Shown here piece by piece: positions 50,313 to 60,321 of a stretch of DNA of 64,000 nt (position 1 is its first letter; the number at the start of each line of letters is the position of its first letter). This stretch comes from Mariniphaga sp. (lineage in GTDB: Bacteria; Bacteroidota; Bacteroidia; Bacteroidales; Prolixibacteraceae), in assembly GCA_019429205.1 (NCBI GenBank), contig JAHYIT010000002.1, positions 1-64,000 on the forward strand, written 5' to 3'. Under the pieces are notes generated by a model. That model was not told where the DNA came from, searched no databases, and was given only the letters and a program-made list of their open reading frames with translations. A program made the position numbers and the translations under genes.

Positions 50313-50984
50313 TTATTCTTCTTTTTTATCCTCTTCTGCATCATCAGCAGGTTCCTCTTTTACTTCAGGTTCCTGTGCTTCAGCTTTCGGAGTTTCTTCA
50401 GCAGGTGTTTCTGCTTTTGGAGTTTCCTCAGCAGGTTTTTCTGCTTTTGGCTCTTCAGCCTTTGGTTCTTCTTCTTTTACCACTTTGGCCGGTGCTGCTT
50501 TTTCAGCTTTCGGTTTTTCCTTTTTAGTTGTTTCAGCTACCGGACTTTCCGATTTTTTAGCTCCTCCACGGCGTGAACGGCGGCGTTTTGGTTTTGCAGC
50601 CTCTTCGCCGGTACTCAGCATGGCTTCGTTGTAATCAACCAGTTCGATGATGCACATTTCAGCATTGTCGCCCAAACGGTTTCCGGTGCGTAAAATACGT
50701 GTATATCCACCCGGACGATCGGCCACTTTTTCAGCCACATCGCGAAACAGTTCCGAAACGGCTTCTTTACTCTGAAGATGGCTAAAAACAACCCTGCGCG
50801 AGTGCGTGGTATCGTCCTTAGCTTTTGTAATAAGCGGCTCTACATAAGTGCGCAGTGCTTTCGCTTTAGCCACTGTTGTGGAAATACGCTTGCTTTCAAT
50901 AAGCGAACTGGCCATATTGGCCAGCATGGCTTTACGGTGCGAACTTTGACGGCCTAAATGATTAAATTTTTTGTTATGTCTCAT
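50313..50984 (-). CDS. rplQ: 50S ribosomal protein L17 with acidic repeat tail
   Basis: L17 is recognisable in residues 1-125 ([20 protein letters not shown], then [16 protein letters not shown]). The protein is 223 aa, about 100 residues longer than E. coli L17. The extension is low-complexity: a basic patch [11 protein letters not shown] followed by Glu/Pro/Ala/Lys repeats (PAEETPKAE repeated). Similar tails occur in other Bacteroidetes; their role is unknown. It is the last gene of the operon, six bases after rpoA, followed by a strong terminator. Confidence 0.95.
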   Translation of the reverse strand: MRHNKKFNHLGRQSSHRKAMLANMASSLIESKRISTTVAKAKALRTYVEPLITKAKDDTTHSRRVVFSHLQSKEAVSELFRDVAEKVADRPGGYTRILRTGNRLGDNAEMCIIELVDYNEAMLSTGEEAAKPKRRRSRRGGAKKSESPVAETTKKEKPKAEKAAPAKVVKEEEPKAEEPKAEKPAEETPKAETPAEETPKAEAQEPEVKEEPADDAEEDKKEE

Positions 50985-50990
50985 TGCCTT

Positions 50991-51983
50991 TTATTCCTTG
51001 TCAAGTTTATACTTACTTATATCCATCCCAAAACTCAACCCCATGTTATCAAGCAGGTCATCCAGTTCGGTGAGTGATTTTTTACCGAAGTTTCTGAATT
51101 TAAGCAAATCGTTACGGTTGTATGTAACCAAATCGCCCAGCGTATCCACGTCGGCAGCTTTGAGGCAGTTTAATGCCCTAACCGAAAGGTCGAGATCGAC
51201 CAGTTTGGTTTTCAGCAACTGACGCATGTGCAGCACTTCTTCGTCAAATTCTTCGTTTGCAAATTTCTCATCAGAGTCGATGGTAATCTTCTCATCAGAA
51301 AACAACATCAAGTGATAAATCAGAATTTTTGCTGCTTCTTTCAAGGCATCTTTGGGTTGAATGGAACCGTCGGTACTAATTTCAAGAATCAGTTTTTCGT
51401 AGTCGGTTTTTTGTTCAACCCTAAAGTTTTCAACTGCATATTTCACCTTTTTAATTGGTGTATAAATGGAGTCGATTGGGATTAAGCCGAACTCTGTTTC
51501 CTCCGGTTTATTTTCAACAGCGGGAACGTAACCGCGACCTTTGCTAATGGAAAGTTCGAGTTGCAGTTTTACATCGGGCTCCATTCTGCAAATAACCATG
51601 TCAGGATTTAAAACCCTGAAACCAGTCATAAACTTGTTAATGTCGCCGGCAGTAAATTTTTCCTGCCCCGAAATTGAAACAGTTACTTTTTCACTGTCGA
51701 AATCTTCCACCTCATTTTTGAAACGAATTTGCTTGAGATTAAGGATAATATCTGTAACATCTTCAATAACTCCCTTAATCGTAGAAAATTCATGGTCAAC
51801 GCCTTCAACTTTCACACTGGTGATTGCATACCCCTCGAGCGATGATAAAAGGATTCGGCGCAGGGCATTACCAATTGTAATACCATAGCCGGGTTCCAAC
51901 GGACGAAATTCGAATTTTCCGAATTTATCATCGGACTCAATCATTATCACCTTGTCGGGCTTTTGGAATGCTAATATTGCCAT
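50991..51983 (-). CDS. rpoA: RNA polymerase alpha subunit
   Basis: A 330-aa alpha subunit. The N-terminal domain has [25 protein letters not shown], recognisable by [11 protein letters not shown], used for dimerisation and beta/beta' assembly. The C-terminal domain (about 250-320) has [18 protein letters not shown] and [16 protein letters not shown], the UP-element-binding helix-hairpin-helix. It lies in the usual alpha-operon position between rpsD (18 bp) and rplQ (6 bp). Confidence 0.98.
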   Translation of the reverse strand: MAILAFQKPDKVIMIESDDKFGKFEFRPLEPGYGITIGNALRRILLSSLEGYAITSVKVEGVDHEFSTIKGVIEDVTDIILNLKQIRFKNEVEDFDSEKVTVSISGQEKFTAGDINKFMTGFRVLNPDMVICRMEPDVKLQLELSISKGRGYVPAVENKPEETEFGLIPIDSIYTPIKKVKYAVENFRVEQKTDYEKLILEISTDGSIQPKDALKEAAKILIYHLMLFSDEKITIDSDEKFANEEFDEEVLHMRQLLKTKLVDLDLSVRALNCLKAADVDTLGDLVTYNRNDLLKFRNFGKKSLTELDDLLDNMGLSFGMDISKYKLDKE

Positions 51984-52001
51984 AATAACCTATGTAAATT
52001 T

Positions 52002-52610
52002 TTATTTTGAATACAACTCTACGATAAGTTGCTCTTTGATGTTTTCAGGTATTTCTTCACGTTCGGGAACGTTCAGGTATTTTCCGGCCATCTGGTCTCT
52101 GTCCCATTCAAGCCATTCGTAACGTGTGCTCCGGCGCGAATGCAATGAGTCTGTAATTTCTTCCATCGCTTTTGATTTTTCCCGAACTCCAATAAGGTCG
52201 CCGGGTTTAAGCAGGTACGAAGGAATATTCACTACTTTTCCGTTCACTACAATATGTTTGTGCGTAACAAACTGACGGGCGGCATCCCGTGTTTTTGCAA
52301 TACCCAGGCGGAAAACCACATTGTCGAGCCTTGATTCAAGTAACTGAAGTAGTACCTCACCGGTAATACCTTTTGATGAATTCGCTTTTTCAAAGAGGTT
52401 TCGGAATTGTTTTTCCAAAACACCATAGGTATATTTTGCCTTTTGCTTTTCTTTTAACTGTAGCCCGTATTCTGACACTTTTCTCCTTCGGGCAGACACG
52501 CCGTGCATTCCCGGAGGGTAGTTTTTGTGCTCAAACACTTTATCGGGTCCGAAAATGGGTTCACCGAATTTACGGGCAATTTTAGATTTTGGTCCTCTGT
52601 ATCTCGCCAT
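52002..52610 (-). CDS. rpsD: 30S ribosomal protein S4
   Basis: A 202-aa S4, a primary 16S rRNA-binding protein. It begins [20 protein letters not shown] and has the S4 RNA-binding domain at [19 protein letters not shown] and [18 protein letters not shown]. In other bacteria S4 also represses its own operon by binding mRNA; no such site was resolved here. Gap to rpsK is 17 bp. Confidence 0.98.
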   Translation of the reverse strand: MARYRGPKSKIARKFGEPIFGPDKVFEHKNYPPGMHGVSARRRKVSEYGLQLKEKQKAKYTYGVLEKQFRNLFEKANSSKGITGEVLLQLLESRLDNVVFRLGIAKTRDAARQFVTHKHIVVNGKVVNIPSYLLKPGDLIGVREKSKAMEEITDSLHSRRSTRYEWLEWDRDQMAGKYLNVPEREEIPENIKEQLIVELYSK

Positions 52611-52627
52611 TACCTTTTGTTTTAAAA

Positions 52628-53017
52628 TTAAACACGTCGTCTTTTAGGAGGCCTGCAACCGTTGTGCGGCAGCGGGGTAACATCAACAATCTCAGTTACC
52701 TGAAGCCCAACTGAAGCAAGCGACCTGATAGCCGACTCGCGGCCATTGCCCGGGCCTTTCACAAAAACTTTTACTTTGCGTAAACCAAGGTCGTAAGCGG
52801 TTTTTCCACACTCTTCCGAAGCAACCTGTGCAGCATACGGAGTGTTCTTTTTAGAACCGCGAAAACCTTTTTTGCCCGCTGACGACCACGAAATAACTTC
52901 GCCATTCATATTGGTCAGCGTAACAATAATGTTATTGAAAGATGAGTGTACGTGGGCCATACCATTGGCTTCCACAACAACCACTCTCTTTTTGCTTGAT
53001 CCTGTTTTTTTTGCCAT
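52628..53017 (-). CDS. rpsK: 30S ribosomal protein S11
   Basis: A 129-aa S11 of the small-subunit platform. Conserved parts are [49 protein letters not shown] and the C-terminal [15 protein letters not shown]. It lies 12 bp after rpsM. Confidence 0.98.
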   Translation of the reverse strand: MAKKTGSSKKRVVVVEANGMAHVHSSFNNIIVTLTNMNGEVISWSSAGKKGFRGSKKNTPYAAQVASEECGKTAYDLGLRKVKVFVKGPGNGRESAIRSLASVGLQVTEIVDVTPLPHNGCRPPKRRRV

Positions 53018-53029
53018 AACTCAAATACC

Positions 53030-53407
53030 TTATTTAGTGGCCATTTTTTTGTTTGCAACAGTTTTACGCTTTCCTTTACGGGTACGGGCGTTGTTTTTTG
53101 TACTTTGCCCGCGAACAGGCAAGCCAATCCGGTGACGGATACCACGGTAGCAACCAATGTCCATCAATCGTTTAATATTCAACTGTACCTCAGAACGAAG
53201 TTCACCTTCAACTTTAAACTGGCTATTGATTACGTTTCGGATTGCTCCAAACTGATCATCATTCCACTCTTGTACCTTTAAGTCCGGGTCAACTTCAGCT
53301 TCTTTAAGGATGGTAATTGCCCTGCTGCGGCCAATGCCGTAAATATAAGTGAGGGCAACCTCACCTCGTTTATTATTCGGAATATCAACACCTACAATAC
53401 GTGCCAT
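53030..53407 (-). CDS. rpsM: 30S ribosomal protein S13
   Basis: A 125-aa S13 of the small-subunit head, contacting the P-site tRNA and the large subunit. It opens [19 protein letters not shown] and carries [10 protein letters not shown] and the C-terminal basic segment [18 protein letters not shown]. It starts 24 bp after rpmJ. Confidence 0.98.
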   Translation of the reverse strand: MARIVGVDIPNNKRGEVALTYIYGIGRSRAITILKEAEVDPDLKVQEWNDDQFGAIRNVINSQFKVEGELRSEVQLNIKRLMDIGCYRGIRHRIGLPVRGQSTKNNARTRKGKRKTVANKKMATK

Positions 53408-53431
53408 ATCAATTCAATTTTCAAATTAAAA

Positions 53432-53548
53432 TTACCCCTGACGTTGTTTAAACTTCGGGTTCTTTTTATTAATTACGTATAAGCGCCCTTTCCTGCGAAC
53501 GATTTTACATTCTGCACTGCGCTTTTTAACTGAAACTCGGGTTTTCAT
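53432..53548 (-). CDS. rpmJ: 50S ribosomal protein L36
   Basis: A 38-residue L36, beginning [15 protein letters not shown] and ending NPKFKQRQG. It has a single Cys, so it is the form without the four-ligand zinc ribbon, as is usual in Bacteroidetes. It lies between infA (11 bp) and rpsM (24 bp), its normal place. Confidence 0.95.
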   Translation of the reverse strand: MKTRVSVKKRSAECKIVRRKGRLYVINKKNPKFKQRQG

Positions 53549-53559
53549 TATAAAATGAT

Positions 53560-53781
53560 TTAATTTTTATACCTAAACGTTATTCTGCCTTTTGCCAAAT
53601 CATAAGGAGACATTTCAACTTTTACCTTATCTCCCGGTAAAATTTTTATGTAGTGCATTCTCATTTTTCCTGAAATGTGGGCCGTAATAACGTGCCCGTT
53701 TTCCAGTTCAACACGAAACATTGCATTTGACAATGCTTCTATAATTGTTCCGTCCTGTTCAATCGAAGGCTGTTTTGCCAT
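53560..53781 (-). CDS. infA: Translation initiation factor IF-1
   Basis: A 73-aa IF-1 with the OB-fold sequence [20 protein letters not shown], then [19 protein letters not shown] and the end GRITFRYKN. It binds the ribosomal A site during initiation. Its upstream region contains a -7 box, so it may have its own promoter separating the alpha operon from the spc operon. Confidence 0.97.
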   Translation of the reverse strand: MAKQPSIEQDGTIIEALSNAMFRVELENGHVITAHISGKMRMHYIKILPGDKVKVEMSPYDLAKGRITFRYKN

Positions 53782-53938
53782 AAAAATTAACCTGTTTTTT
53801 AAATGTTTAACTAATTAAAAGTTGTTGTACCTGCTTTTTATCTTCAGTTATTTTTTTGCAAAGATAACAGAAGCATTTCATTTTGCATAATTACAATTGC
53901 ATCTCCTTAACAATGACTTAAAAAGACTTCATTCTACG
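53782..53938 (-). promoter_or_regulatory. Intergenic region with a putative infA promoter
   Basis: This is the largest gap in the ribosomal cluster. On the minus strand TATCTTTG (complement of 53859-53866) matches TAnnTTTG exactly, 78 bp before the infA start; the nearest TTG is 27 bases upstream of it, which is too far for an ideal -33 box. In many Bacteroidetes the map gene lies between secY and infA; it is absent here. Confidence 0.45.
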
Positions 53939-55273
53939 TTAAATACCTCCACCTGCGCGACCCTTTATCCGGCCTGATTTGGTCAGCCCGTCGTAATGGC
54001 GCATTAACAAATGGCTTTCAATTTGCTGCAACGTGTCGAGCACTACCCCAACAAGGATAAGCAACGAGGTTCCGCCAAAAAAATAGGCGAACTGCTGGTT
54101 GATACCCATGAGCATGGCAAATGCCGGCAGAATTGTAATCAGCCCCAGGAAAATAGATCCCGGAAGTGTAATTCGCGACATAATGGTGTCGAGAAATTCC
54201 ACTGTCCTTTTTCCTGGTTTAACGCCAGGAATAAAGCCGCCGTTTTTCTTCATGTCTTCGGCCATTTGTGTAGGGTTGATGGTAATTGCCGTATAAAAAT
54301 ACGTAAACGCAACCACCAGCATAAACTGCACAAAATTGTACCAAAACCCGGTAATGTTAGATAAAGCAGCCGCAACACCACTCAGGTTTTCAGAATTTGC
54401 CACACCTACCAGGGTAATTGGAACCATCATTATTGCCTGGGCAAAAATGATAGGCATTACACCTGCAGCGTTAACTTTCAAAGGGATGTACTGACGTACT
54501 CCACCATATTGTTTGTTTCCAACAATCCGTTTGGCATATTGCACCGGTATTCTGCGGGTTCCCTGAACCAACAGAATGGATGCCATAAACACCAGAAAAA
54601 GAATAACAAACTCGATAAGAAACATTACTAGACCTCCGCCCTGCTGGCTGATACGGGAAGCAAATTCCTGTACCACTGCCATTGGCAACTGCGCGATAAT
54701 CCCTATCATGATGATGAGTGAAATCCCGTTACCGATTCCTTTATCGGTAATGCGTTCACCCAACCACATCACAAACATTGACCCGGCCGTTAAAATGATA
54801 ACGGACGACACTGTGAACAGCGCACCGCTCATGGCAAAAGCCGATTCAGGCAGTTGATAGTGCAGGTTAGTTAAATATGCCGGCGACTGGAAAACCAGAA
54901 TGATTACCGTTAAATAACGCGTAATCTGGTTGATTTTCCGTCTTCCTGACTCCCCCTCTTTCTGCAACCTCTGGAAATAGGGTACTGCGATTCCAAGTAA
55001 CTGGATTACAATGGAGGCAGAAATGTACGGCATAATACCTAAAGCGAAGATAGAAGCCTGAGCAAATGCCCCTCCCGAAAACATGTTTATCAGCCCAAGC
55101 AAACCATCTGAAGTTTGATTCTTCAAATTTTGCAATTGGGCAGGGTCAACACCCGGGAGAGAAACAAACGATCCTAACCTGTAAATTAAAATAAAAAACA
55201 AGGTAGTACCGATTCGTATCCTCAAATCTTCAATCTTGTAAATATTCTTTAGGGTTTCTATAAATCGTTTCAT
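53939..55273 (-). CDS. secY: Protein translocase subunit SecY
   Basis: A 444-aa ten-helix SecY. Conserved parts are RLGSFVSLPGVDP, the plug-side FALGIMPYISASIVIQLL, the cytoplasmic loops GIGNGISLIIMIGI and NKQYGGVRQYIPLKVN, and the C-terminal GGTSLLILVGVVLDTLQQIESHLL. It forms the protein-conducting channel with SecE and SecG. It follows rplO by six bases. Confidence 0.98.
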   Translation of the reverse strand: MKRFIETLKNIYKIEDLRIRIGTTLFFILIYRLGSFVSLPGVDPAQLQNLKNQTSDGLLGLINMFSGGAFAQASIFALGIMPYISASIVIQLLGIAVPYFQRLQKEGESGRRKINQITRYLTVIILVFQSPAYLTNLHYQLPESAFAMSGALFTVSSVIILTAGSMFVMWLGERITDKGIGNGISLIIMIGIIAQLPMAVVQEFASRISQQGGGLVMFLIEFVILFLVFMASILLVQGTRRIPVQYAKRIVGNKQYGGVRQYIPLKVNAAGVMPIIFAQAIMMVPITLVGVANSENLSGVAAALSNITGFWYNFVQFMLVVAFTYFYTAITINPTQMAEDMKKNGGFIPGVKPGKRTVEFLDTIMSRITLPGSIFLGLITILPAFAMLMGINQQFAYFFGGTSLLILVGVVLDTLQQIESHLLMRHYDGLTKSGRIKGRAGGGI

Positions 55274-55279
55274 TACAGT

Positions 55280-55726
55280 TTAAAGTATTTCAGTTGTTCC
55301 TTCCAATTTTTCGATAGCCTCTTTAGCACTTTTAGAAAAAGCATGAGCTTTTACATCAAGCTTTTTGTCTAATGTGCCACCGCCAAGAATTTTTATCTTT
55401 TCGTTTTTCGAAGTAATTCCGGCGTTTACAAGTGCGGCAACATCGATTGAGGTCAGGTTTCTTTTTTCAGCCAGCTGTTGCAAAACATCCAAATTGATAG
55501 CTTTGTATTCTATCCGGTTAAAATTTTTAAAACCCGATTTTGGAACTACCCGCTGTAATGGCATCTGTCCACCCTCAAAACCAATTTTTTTGGAGTATCC
55601 AGACCTTGATTTCTGGCCTTTGTGCCCACGTGTGGAAGTACCACCGTAGCCTGAGCCTTGTCCGCGTCCGATACGCCTGGTCTTTTTTGTAGAACCTGAT
55701 GCAGGCTTTAATTTACTTAAATCCAT
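55280..55726 (-). CDS. rplO: 50S ribosomal protein L15
   Basis: A 148-aa L15 from the ATG at 55726 (MDLSKLKPASGST), which matches the usual start; an ATG at 55738 would add MNEI. The glycine-rich RNA-binding part RIGRGQGSGYGGTSTRGHKGQ and FEGGQMPLQRVVPKSGF are intact. It assembles late in the large subunit near the peptidyl transferase centre. Confidence 0.96.
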   Translation of the reverse strand: MDLSKLKPASGSTKKTRRIGRGQGSGYGGTSTRGHKGQKSRSGYSKKIGFEGGQMPLQRVVPKSGFKNFNRIEYKAINLDVLQQLAEKRNLTSIDVAALVNAGITSKNEKIKILGGGTLDKKLDVKAHAFSKSAKEAIEKLEGTTEIL

Positions 55727-55749
55727 AATTTCATTCATTTGAAATATTG

Positions 55750-55929
55750 TTATACTTCTTCAATACTCACTAAATGTCCCACTTTTTTGGCCATTCCAAC
55801 CACTTGCGGGGTAGCTTCATGTTCCACGGTTTGGTTCATTTTACGCAAACCAAGGGCTTCGAGCGTAGCTTTTTGCCTTTTTGTAGAACCGATGCTGCTT
55901 TTTACCTGTTTAATTTTTATTTTAGCCAT
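55750..55929 (-). CDS. rpmD: 50S ribosomal protein L30
   Basis: A 59-aa L30 starting MAKIKIKQVKSSIG at 55929, with KATLEALGLRKMNQTV and GMAKKVGHLV. An ATG 39 bases upstream would overlap rpsE and is not expected. The gap to rpsE is 7 bp. Confidence 0.96.
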   Translation of the reverse strand: MAKIKIKQVKSSIGSTKRQKATLEALGLRKMNQTVEHEATPQVVGMAKKVGHLVSIEEV

Positions 55930-55936
55930 AACTGTG

Positions 55937-56452
55937 TTATCCTTTAAAAACTTTTTCCAATGATACACCTCTATGTTGCGCTACAGCATGTGCATCTCTC
56001 AATTCGAGCAGAGCTTCCATGGTAGCTTTAACCAGGTTGTGCGGATTGGAAGAGCCTTTGGATTTAGCCAAAATATTGTGAATTCCAACACTCTCGAGCA
56101 CAGCACGCATTGCACCCCCGGCTTTTACACCGGTACCCGACGAAGCGGGTTTTAGCAGCACATGAGCACCTCCATACCTTGCAGATTGTTCGTGTGGAAT
56201 GGTTCCGTGAATAACCGGTATTTTTACCAGGTTCTTTTTGGCTGCTTCAACACCTTTGGCAATTGCAGTGGTAACTTCACTGGCTTTACCGAGTCCCCAG
56301 CCAACAATTCCATCCTCATTTCCAACAATCACAATAGCTGAAAAGCTAAAGGTACGGCCACCCTTGGTTACTTTTGTAACACGGTTAATGGCTACCAACC
56401 TGTCTTTTAAATCGAGGTCGCTTGTTTTAACTTTTTTACTTAATGTCGCCAT
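55937..56452 (-). CDS. rpsE: 30S ribosomal protein S5
   Basis: A 171-aa S5. It has the dsRNA-binding-like N-terminal domain with [21 protein letters not shown] and [10 protein letters not shown], and the C-terminal domain with [22 protein letters not shown]. It lies near the mRNA entry site and affects decoding accuracy. It starts 7 bp after rplR. Confidence 0.98.
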   Translation of the reverse strand: MATLSKKVKTSDLDLKDRLVAINRVTKVTKGGRTFSFSAIVIVGNEDGIVGWGLGKASEVTTAIAKGVEAAKKNLVKIPVIHGTIPHEQSARYGGAHVLLKPASSGTGVKAGGAMRAVLESVGIHNILAKSKGSSNPHNLVKATMEALLELRDAHAVAQHRGVSLEKVFKG

Positions 56453-56459
56453 AACTTAT

Positions 56460-56816
56460 TTAGAATTTAAGGCCACCCTCGCGGGCCGCGGCAGCTAATT
56501 GTTTAACTCTACCATGGTATAAATAACCATTTCTGTCGAAAACAACATTTTCGATTCCGGAAGCCAGTGCTTTTTTAGCAATGAGTTTACCCACAAAAGC
56601 TGCTTTTTCCGTTTTGTTTCCACTTTCACCAGCTACTTCTTTTTCAGTAGAAGAGGCCGCAACAAGAGTGGTTGCACTTATGTCGTCAATTAATTGAGCA
56701 TATATTTGCTTATTGCTTCTGAATACGCTCAAACGCGGACGTTCGGCAGAACCGGTAACAATTTTACGTACCCGGGTTTTTATCCTTACTCGCCTATCTG
56801 TTTTTGTTAATGCCAT
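56460..56816 (-). CDS. rplR: 50S ribosomal protein L18
   Basis: A 118-aa L18 that binds 5S r[23 protein letters not shown] and the C-terminal [23 protein letters not shown], recognisable by the family R-G-Y-x-Y-H-G-R-V. It lies 20 bp after rplF. Confidence 0.97.
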   Translation of the reverse strand: MALTKTDRRVRIKTRVRKIVTGSAERPRLSVFRSNKQIYAQLIDDISATTLVAASSTEKEVAGESGNKTEKAAFVGKLIAKKALASGIENVVFDRNGYLYHGRVKQLAAAAREGGLKF

Positions 56817-56836
56817 AATACCTAATTTTTCAAAAA

Positions 56837-57394
56837 TTATTTAGCGGCGGCTTTACCGGCTTTACGCCTTAACACTTCGCCCACAAACTTAATCCCTTTA
56901 CCTTTGTAGGGTTCGGGTTTACGGAAAGATCTGATTTTTGCAGCAACGTGACCAATCAACTGTTTGTCAGAACTTTTAAGGGTAATAACTGGGTTGCTGC
57001 GTTTGTCAGACAAAGCCTCCACATTCACCTCAGGCGGAAGTTGCAGAAATGTATGGTGTGAGTATCCCAAAACAAGGTCGAGGACATTATTGGGTAACAC
57101 TTCAGCACGATAACCAACACCTACAAGTTCTAATTTAATTTCGTATCCTTTCAAAACACCTTCCACCATGTTGTTCACTAATGAACGTGAAAGACCGTGT
57201 AACGATTTAAGGCGTTTGGTTTCTGCCGACCTGCTAAAACTGATTTGATTGTCTTTTACTTCAATTTCAATTTCAGGTGTTATCTGTTGTTTTAACTCAC
57301 CAAGAGGTCCTTTAACCGAAACAAGGTTGTTTTCGGTGATATTAATTTCAACTCCTGATGGTATTTCAATGGGTAATCTACCTATTCTTGACAT
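56837..57394 (-). CDS. rplF: 50S ribosomal protein L6
   Basis: A 185-aa L6 with two tandem similar domains, starting [25 protein letters not shown] and the C-terminal [19 protein letters not shown] are the family signature. It is near the factor-binding site of the large subunit. Confidence 0.98.
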   Translation of the reverse strand: MSRIGRLPIEIPSGVEINITENNLVSVKGPLGELKQQITPEIEIEVKDNQISFSRSAETKRLKSLHGLSRSLVNNMVEGVLKGYEIKLELVGVGYRAEVLPNNVLDLVLGYSHHTFLQLPPEVNVEALSDKRSNPVITLKSSDKQLIGHVAAKIRSFRKPEPYKGKGIKFVGEVLRRKAGKAAAK

Positions 57395-57409
57395 GACCTG
57401 TTCCTTTTT

Positions 57410-57817
57410 TTAATACACGTAACATAAAACTTCACCACCAACATTCTGCTCACGGGCTTCTTTGTCGGTAATCACTCCTTTCGAGGTAGAAATAATTGCA
57501 ATTCCCAAACCATTGAGCACGCGCGGAATGTTATCGCCGTTGCAATACTGGCGCAGCCCTGGTTTACTGATTCTTTTTAAACCTTTAATTGCAGATACTT
57601 TCGTTTCGGGATTGTATTTCAGTGCAATTTTTATGTTGCCCTGGTATCCCTTTTCATCTTCAAACTTAAAATTTAAAATGTAGCCTTTATCCATTAGGAT
57701 TTTGGTCACTTCTTTTTTAATGCCTGATGCAGGAACATCAACTACCCGGTGTTTGGCAAGAATTGCGTTGCGCACTCTTGTCAGATAATCTGCTATTGGA
57801 TCTGATACTTTACTCAT
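57410..57817 (-). CDS. rpsH: 30S ribosomal protein S8
   Basis: A 135-aa S8, a primary 16S rRNA-binding protein: [18 protein letters not shown] and the C-terminal [31 protein letters not shown], recognisable by [12 protein letters not shown]. In E. coli S8 controls the spc operon by binding mRNA near rplE; no such site was resolved here. Confidence 0.98.
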   Translation of the reverse strand: MSKVSDPIADYLTRVRNAILAKHRVVDVPASGIKKEVTKILMDKGYILNFKFEDEKGYQGNIKIALKYNPETKVSAIKGLKRISKPGLRQYCNGDNIPRVLNGLGIAIISTSKGVITDKEAREQNVGGEVLCYVY

Positions 57818-57835
57818 TATTCAAGTCTTTTACAA

Positions 57836-58105
57836 TTACCAACTAGCCTTTTTAACTCCTGGAATTAAACCAGACGAAGCCATTTCGCGGAAATTAATTC
57901 TGCTAATGCCAAACTGGCGCATATACCCTTTTGGTCTTCCTGTAAGTTTGCAACGGTTGTGCAAACGAACCCTGGAAGAGTTTTTTGGTAATTTCTGCAA
58001 ACCTTCAGAGTCACCTTCGGCTTTCAGCCTGGCCCTTTTCTCGGCGTATTTTTCAACCAGTTTTGCCCTTTTTACTTCACGGGCTTTCATTGATTCTTTG
58101 GCCAT
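57836..58105 (-). CDS. rpsN: 30S ribosomal protein S14 (zinc-independent long form)
   Basis: An 89-aa S14 of the longer type without the two CxxC pairs: one Cys in [18 protein letters not shown], followed by [11 protein letters not shown] and PGVKKASW. The long form does not need zinc. It lies two bases after rplE. Confidence 0.97.
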   Translation of the reverse strand: MAKESMKAREVKRAKLVEKYAEKRARLKAEGDSEGLQKLPKNSSRVRLHNRCKLTGRPKGYMRQFGISRINFREMASSGLIPGVKKASW

Positions 58106-58107
58106 GC

Positions 58108-58665
58108 TTAGTTCTTTTTAACGTTTTTAAATGGTAAACCTAAACTTTTCAGCAGAGCAAAACCTTCTTCGTCGGTTTCTGCTGAAGTAACAAAGGTAAT
58201 GTTCATCCCGTTGATTTTACTAACTCTGTCGAGTATAATCTCGGGGAATACAATCTGCTCGGGAACGCCAAGCGTGTAGTTTCCGCGTCCGTCCATTTTG
58301 CTTTCGATTCCGCGGAAATCGCGGATACGGGGCAATGCTGCCGAAATGAGACGATCGAGAAATTCATACATGCGTTCGCGGCGCAAAGTAACGCGCACCC
58401 CGATTGGCATTTTCCTTCTCAGTTTAAAATTGGAGATGTCTTTTTTGGAAACGGTTTGAACGGCTTTTTGCCCGGCAATCATTGTCATTTCCGTAGTGGC
58501 TACTTCAATGATTTTTTTGTCGGCAATAGCTGCTCCCACTCCCTGGTTCAACACTATTTTTTCCAATTTCGGAACCTGCATTACTGAAGAGTAGTTGAAC
58601 TCTTTTTTCAAAGCAGGTACTACTTCTTCCTGATATTTCTTTTTAAGAGCTGGTACGTATGCCAT
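58108..58665 (-). CDS. rplE: 50S ribosomal protein L5
   Basis: A 185-aa L5 that holds 5S rRNA in the central protuberance: [39 protein letters not shown] and [17 protein letters not shown]. Its ATG overlaps the rplX stop by one base (TAATG), so translation is probably coupled. Confidence 0.98.
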   Translation of the reverse strand: MAYVPALKKKYQEEVVPALKKEFNYSSVMQVPKLEKIVLNQGVGAAIADKKIIEVATTEMTMIAGQKAVQTVSKKDISNFKLRRKMPIGVRVTLRRERMYEFLDRLISAALPRIRDFRGIESKMDGRGNYTLGVPEQIVFPEIILDRVSKINGMNITFVTSAETDEEGFALLKSLGLPFKNVKKN

Positions 58666-58991
58666 TATTTAATCTCCTCTCCGGTTTTTTTCGAATAACG
58701 AATCAATTTACCTTTACTTTCATCCATCCTGCGACCTACGCGGGTGCGTTCTCCGGTTTTCGGATCGACCAGCATGAGGTTTGAAATATGGATGGATGCT
58801 TCCTGTTCAACAATACCACCCTGCGGATTTTTCGCATTGGGTTTGGTATGTTTTTTCATCAGGTTAACACCTTCAACAATTGCCCTGTCGGTTTTTCTGA
58901 TTACCTCAAGCACGCGGCCTTTCTGGCCTCTGTAGTTGCCGGTAATCACTACCACAGTGTCACCTTTTTTTATATGTAACTTTTTCTGCAT
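58665..58991 (-). CDS. rplX: 50S ribosomal protein L24
   Basis: A 108-aa L24 with the KOW motif [21 protein letters not shown], and the later [23 protein letters not shown]. It is one of the first proteins in large-subunit assembly. Confidence 0.97.
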   Translation of the reverse strand: MQKKLHIKKGDTVVVITGNYRGQKGRVLEVIRKTDRAIVEGVNLMKKHTKPNAKNPQGGIVEQEASIHISNLMLVDPKTGERTRVGRRMDESKGKLIRYSKKTGEEIK

Positions 58992-59008
58992 TTTCGAACT
59001 TTTTCGAT

Positions 59009-59374
59009 TTACAATACTTCAGGTGCTAGCGAAATAATCTTCATGTTCTTATCCCTTAATTCGCGAGCCACAGGACCGAAAATACGGGTTCCGCGCATTT
59101 CGCCGGCGTTGTTGAGCAACACAACGGCATTGTCGTCGAACCTGATGTAAGAGCCGTCTGGACGACGAACTTCTTTACGGGTACGCACAACAATTGCTCT
59201 GGAAACAATTCCTTTTTTGACATCGCTGCCAGGGATAGCACTTTTCACTGACACCACAATCGTATCGCCTATTGAGGCATAACGTTTACGGGTACCGCCT
59301 AAAACCCGGATACACAAAACTTCTTTTGCTCCGCTGTTATCGGCAACCCCACATCTGGTTTCTTGTTGTATCAT
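59009..59374 (-). CDS. rplN: 50S ribosomal protein L14
   Basis: A 121-aa L14: [37 protein letters not shown] and the end [22 protein letters not shown], recognisable by RELR-x-x-x-x-K-I-x-S-L-A-P-E-V. It contacts the small subunit in an intersubunit bridge. It lies two bases after rpsQ. Confidence 0.98.
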   Translation of the reverse strand: MIQQETRCGVADNSGAKEVLCIRVLGGTRKRYASIGDTIVVSVKSAIPGSDVKKGIVSRAIVVRTRKEVRRPDGSYIRFDDNAVVLLNNAGEMRGTRIFGPVARELRDKNMKIISLAPEVL

Positions 59375-59376
59375 GA

Positions 59377-59643
59377 TTACTTCGCTCTTTCAATTATTTC
59401 AATTAATCTCCAACACTTATTTTTGCTCAACGGACGTGTTTCCATTATTTTGACCAAATCGCCAATGTTGCAGTCATTTTTCTCGTCGTGGGCATAAAAT
59501 TTTGTTGTTTTGTTCAAGAACTTACCATATATGGGGTGCTTCACTTTACGTTTTTCGGCCACCACAATGGTTTTGTCCATTTTATTGGAAACAACAACCC
59601 CGACGCGCTCTTTCCTGAGATTTCTCACTTTATTTTCTTCCAT
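59377..59643 (-). CDS. rpsQ: 30S ribosomal protein S17
   Basis: An 88-aa S17 from the ATG at 59643 ([15 protein letters not shown]), seven bases after rpmC. An earlier ATG at 59667 would overlap rpmC by 17 bases. The OB-fold has [21 protein letters not shown] and [20 protein letters not shown]. Confidence 0.95.
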   Translation of the reverse strand: MEENKVRNLRKERVGVVVSNKMDKTIVVAEKRKVKHPIYGKFLNKTTKFYAHDEKNDCNIGDLVKIMETRPLSKNKCWRLIEIIERAK

Positions 59644-59650
59644 CGCTGAA

Positions 59651-59854
59651 TTAATTCTGATTATCACTTAATTCTCTTTGATGAAGAATAGTTTTGAGCC
59701 GTGCAATATTTTTTTTGGAAACTTTGATTTTCATCGGGTTATCCAGCGGAGACACTGCATGGTTTAAACGGAGGCGAACCAAATTTTCTTTTTCCACCTG
59801 TATTTTCTCGACGATTTCTTTGGTCGTCAATTCTTTAATTTCAGACGTTTTCAT
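59651..59854 (-). CDS. rpmC: 50S ribosomal protein L29
   Basis: A 67-aa two-helix L29: [20 protein letters not shown], then [16 protein letters not shown] and [13 protein letters not shown]. It lies near the polypeptide exit, where trigger factor and SRP dock. Confidence 0.96.
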   Translation of the reverse strand: MKTSEIKELTTKEIVEKIQVEKENLVRLRLNHAVSPLDNPMKIKVSKKNIARLKTILHQRELSDNQN

Positions 59855-59871
59855 ATTTATTCACCTTTTTT

Positions 59872-60294
59872 TTATTCTTCAACAAAATCACGCCTTACCA
59901 CAAACTTTGTTGTAACCGGCAATTTTTGAGCTGCAAGTCGCAGTGCTTCTTTTGCCAGGCTAAACGGTACGCCGTCGGCTTCAATAATAATTCGCCCGGG
60001 CGTAATCGGAGCAACAAATGCTTCAGGTGCCCCTTTACCTTTACCCATACGAACTTCGGCGGGTTTTTTGGTAATGGGTTTATCGGGGAAAATTCGAATC
60101 CAAATTTGACCCTGACGTTGCATGTGGCGTGTAACCGCAACCCTGGCTGCCTCAATCTGGCGTCCGGTGATCCACGCTTCTTCCAACGATTTTATTCCAA
60201 ATGAACCGAAAGCAAGTTGATTCCCGCGTTGGGCATTTCCCTTCATCCGGCCCTTTTGTACTCTTCTGAATTTTACTTTTTTTGGCTGTAACAT
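59872..60294 (-). CDS. rplP: 50S ribosomal protein L16
   Basis: A 140-aa L16: [40 protein letters not shown] and [21 protein letters not shown]. It helps position tRNA acceptor ends in the A and P sites. Gap to rpsC is 27 bp. Confidence 0.98.
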   Translation of the reverse strand: MLQPKKVKFRRVQKGRMKGNAQRGNQLAFGSFGIKSLEEAWITGRQIEAARVAVTRHMQRQGQIWIRIFPDKPITKKPAEVRMGKGKGAPEAFVAPITPGRIIIEADGVPFSLAKEALRLAAQKLPVTTKFVVRRDFVEE

Positions 60295-60321
60295 TCTTAC
60301 TTCTTTCTAAGTGTTATACCA

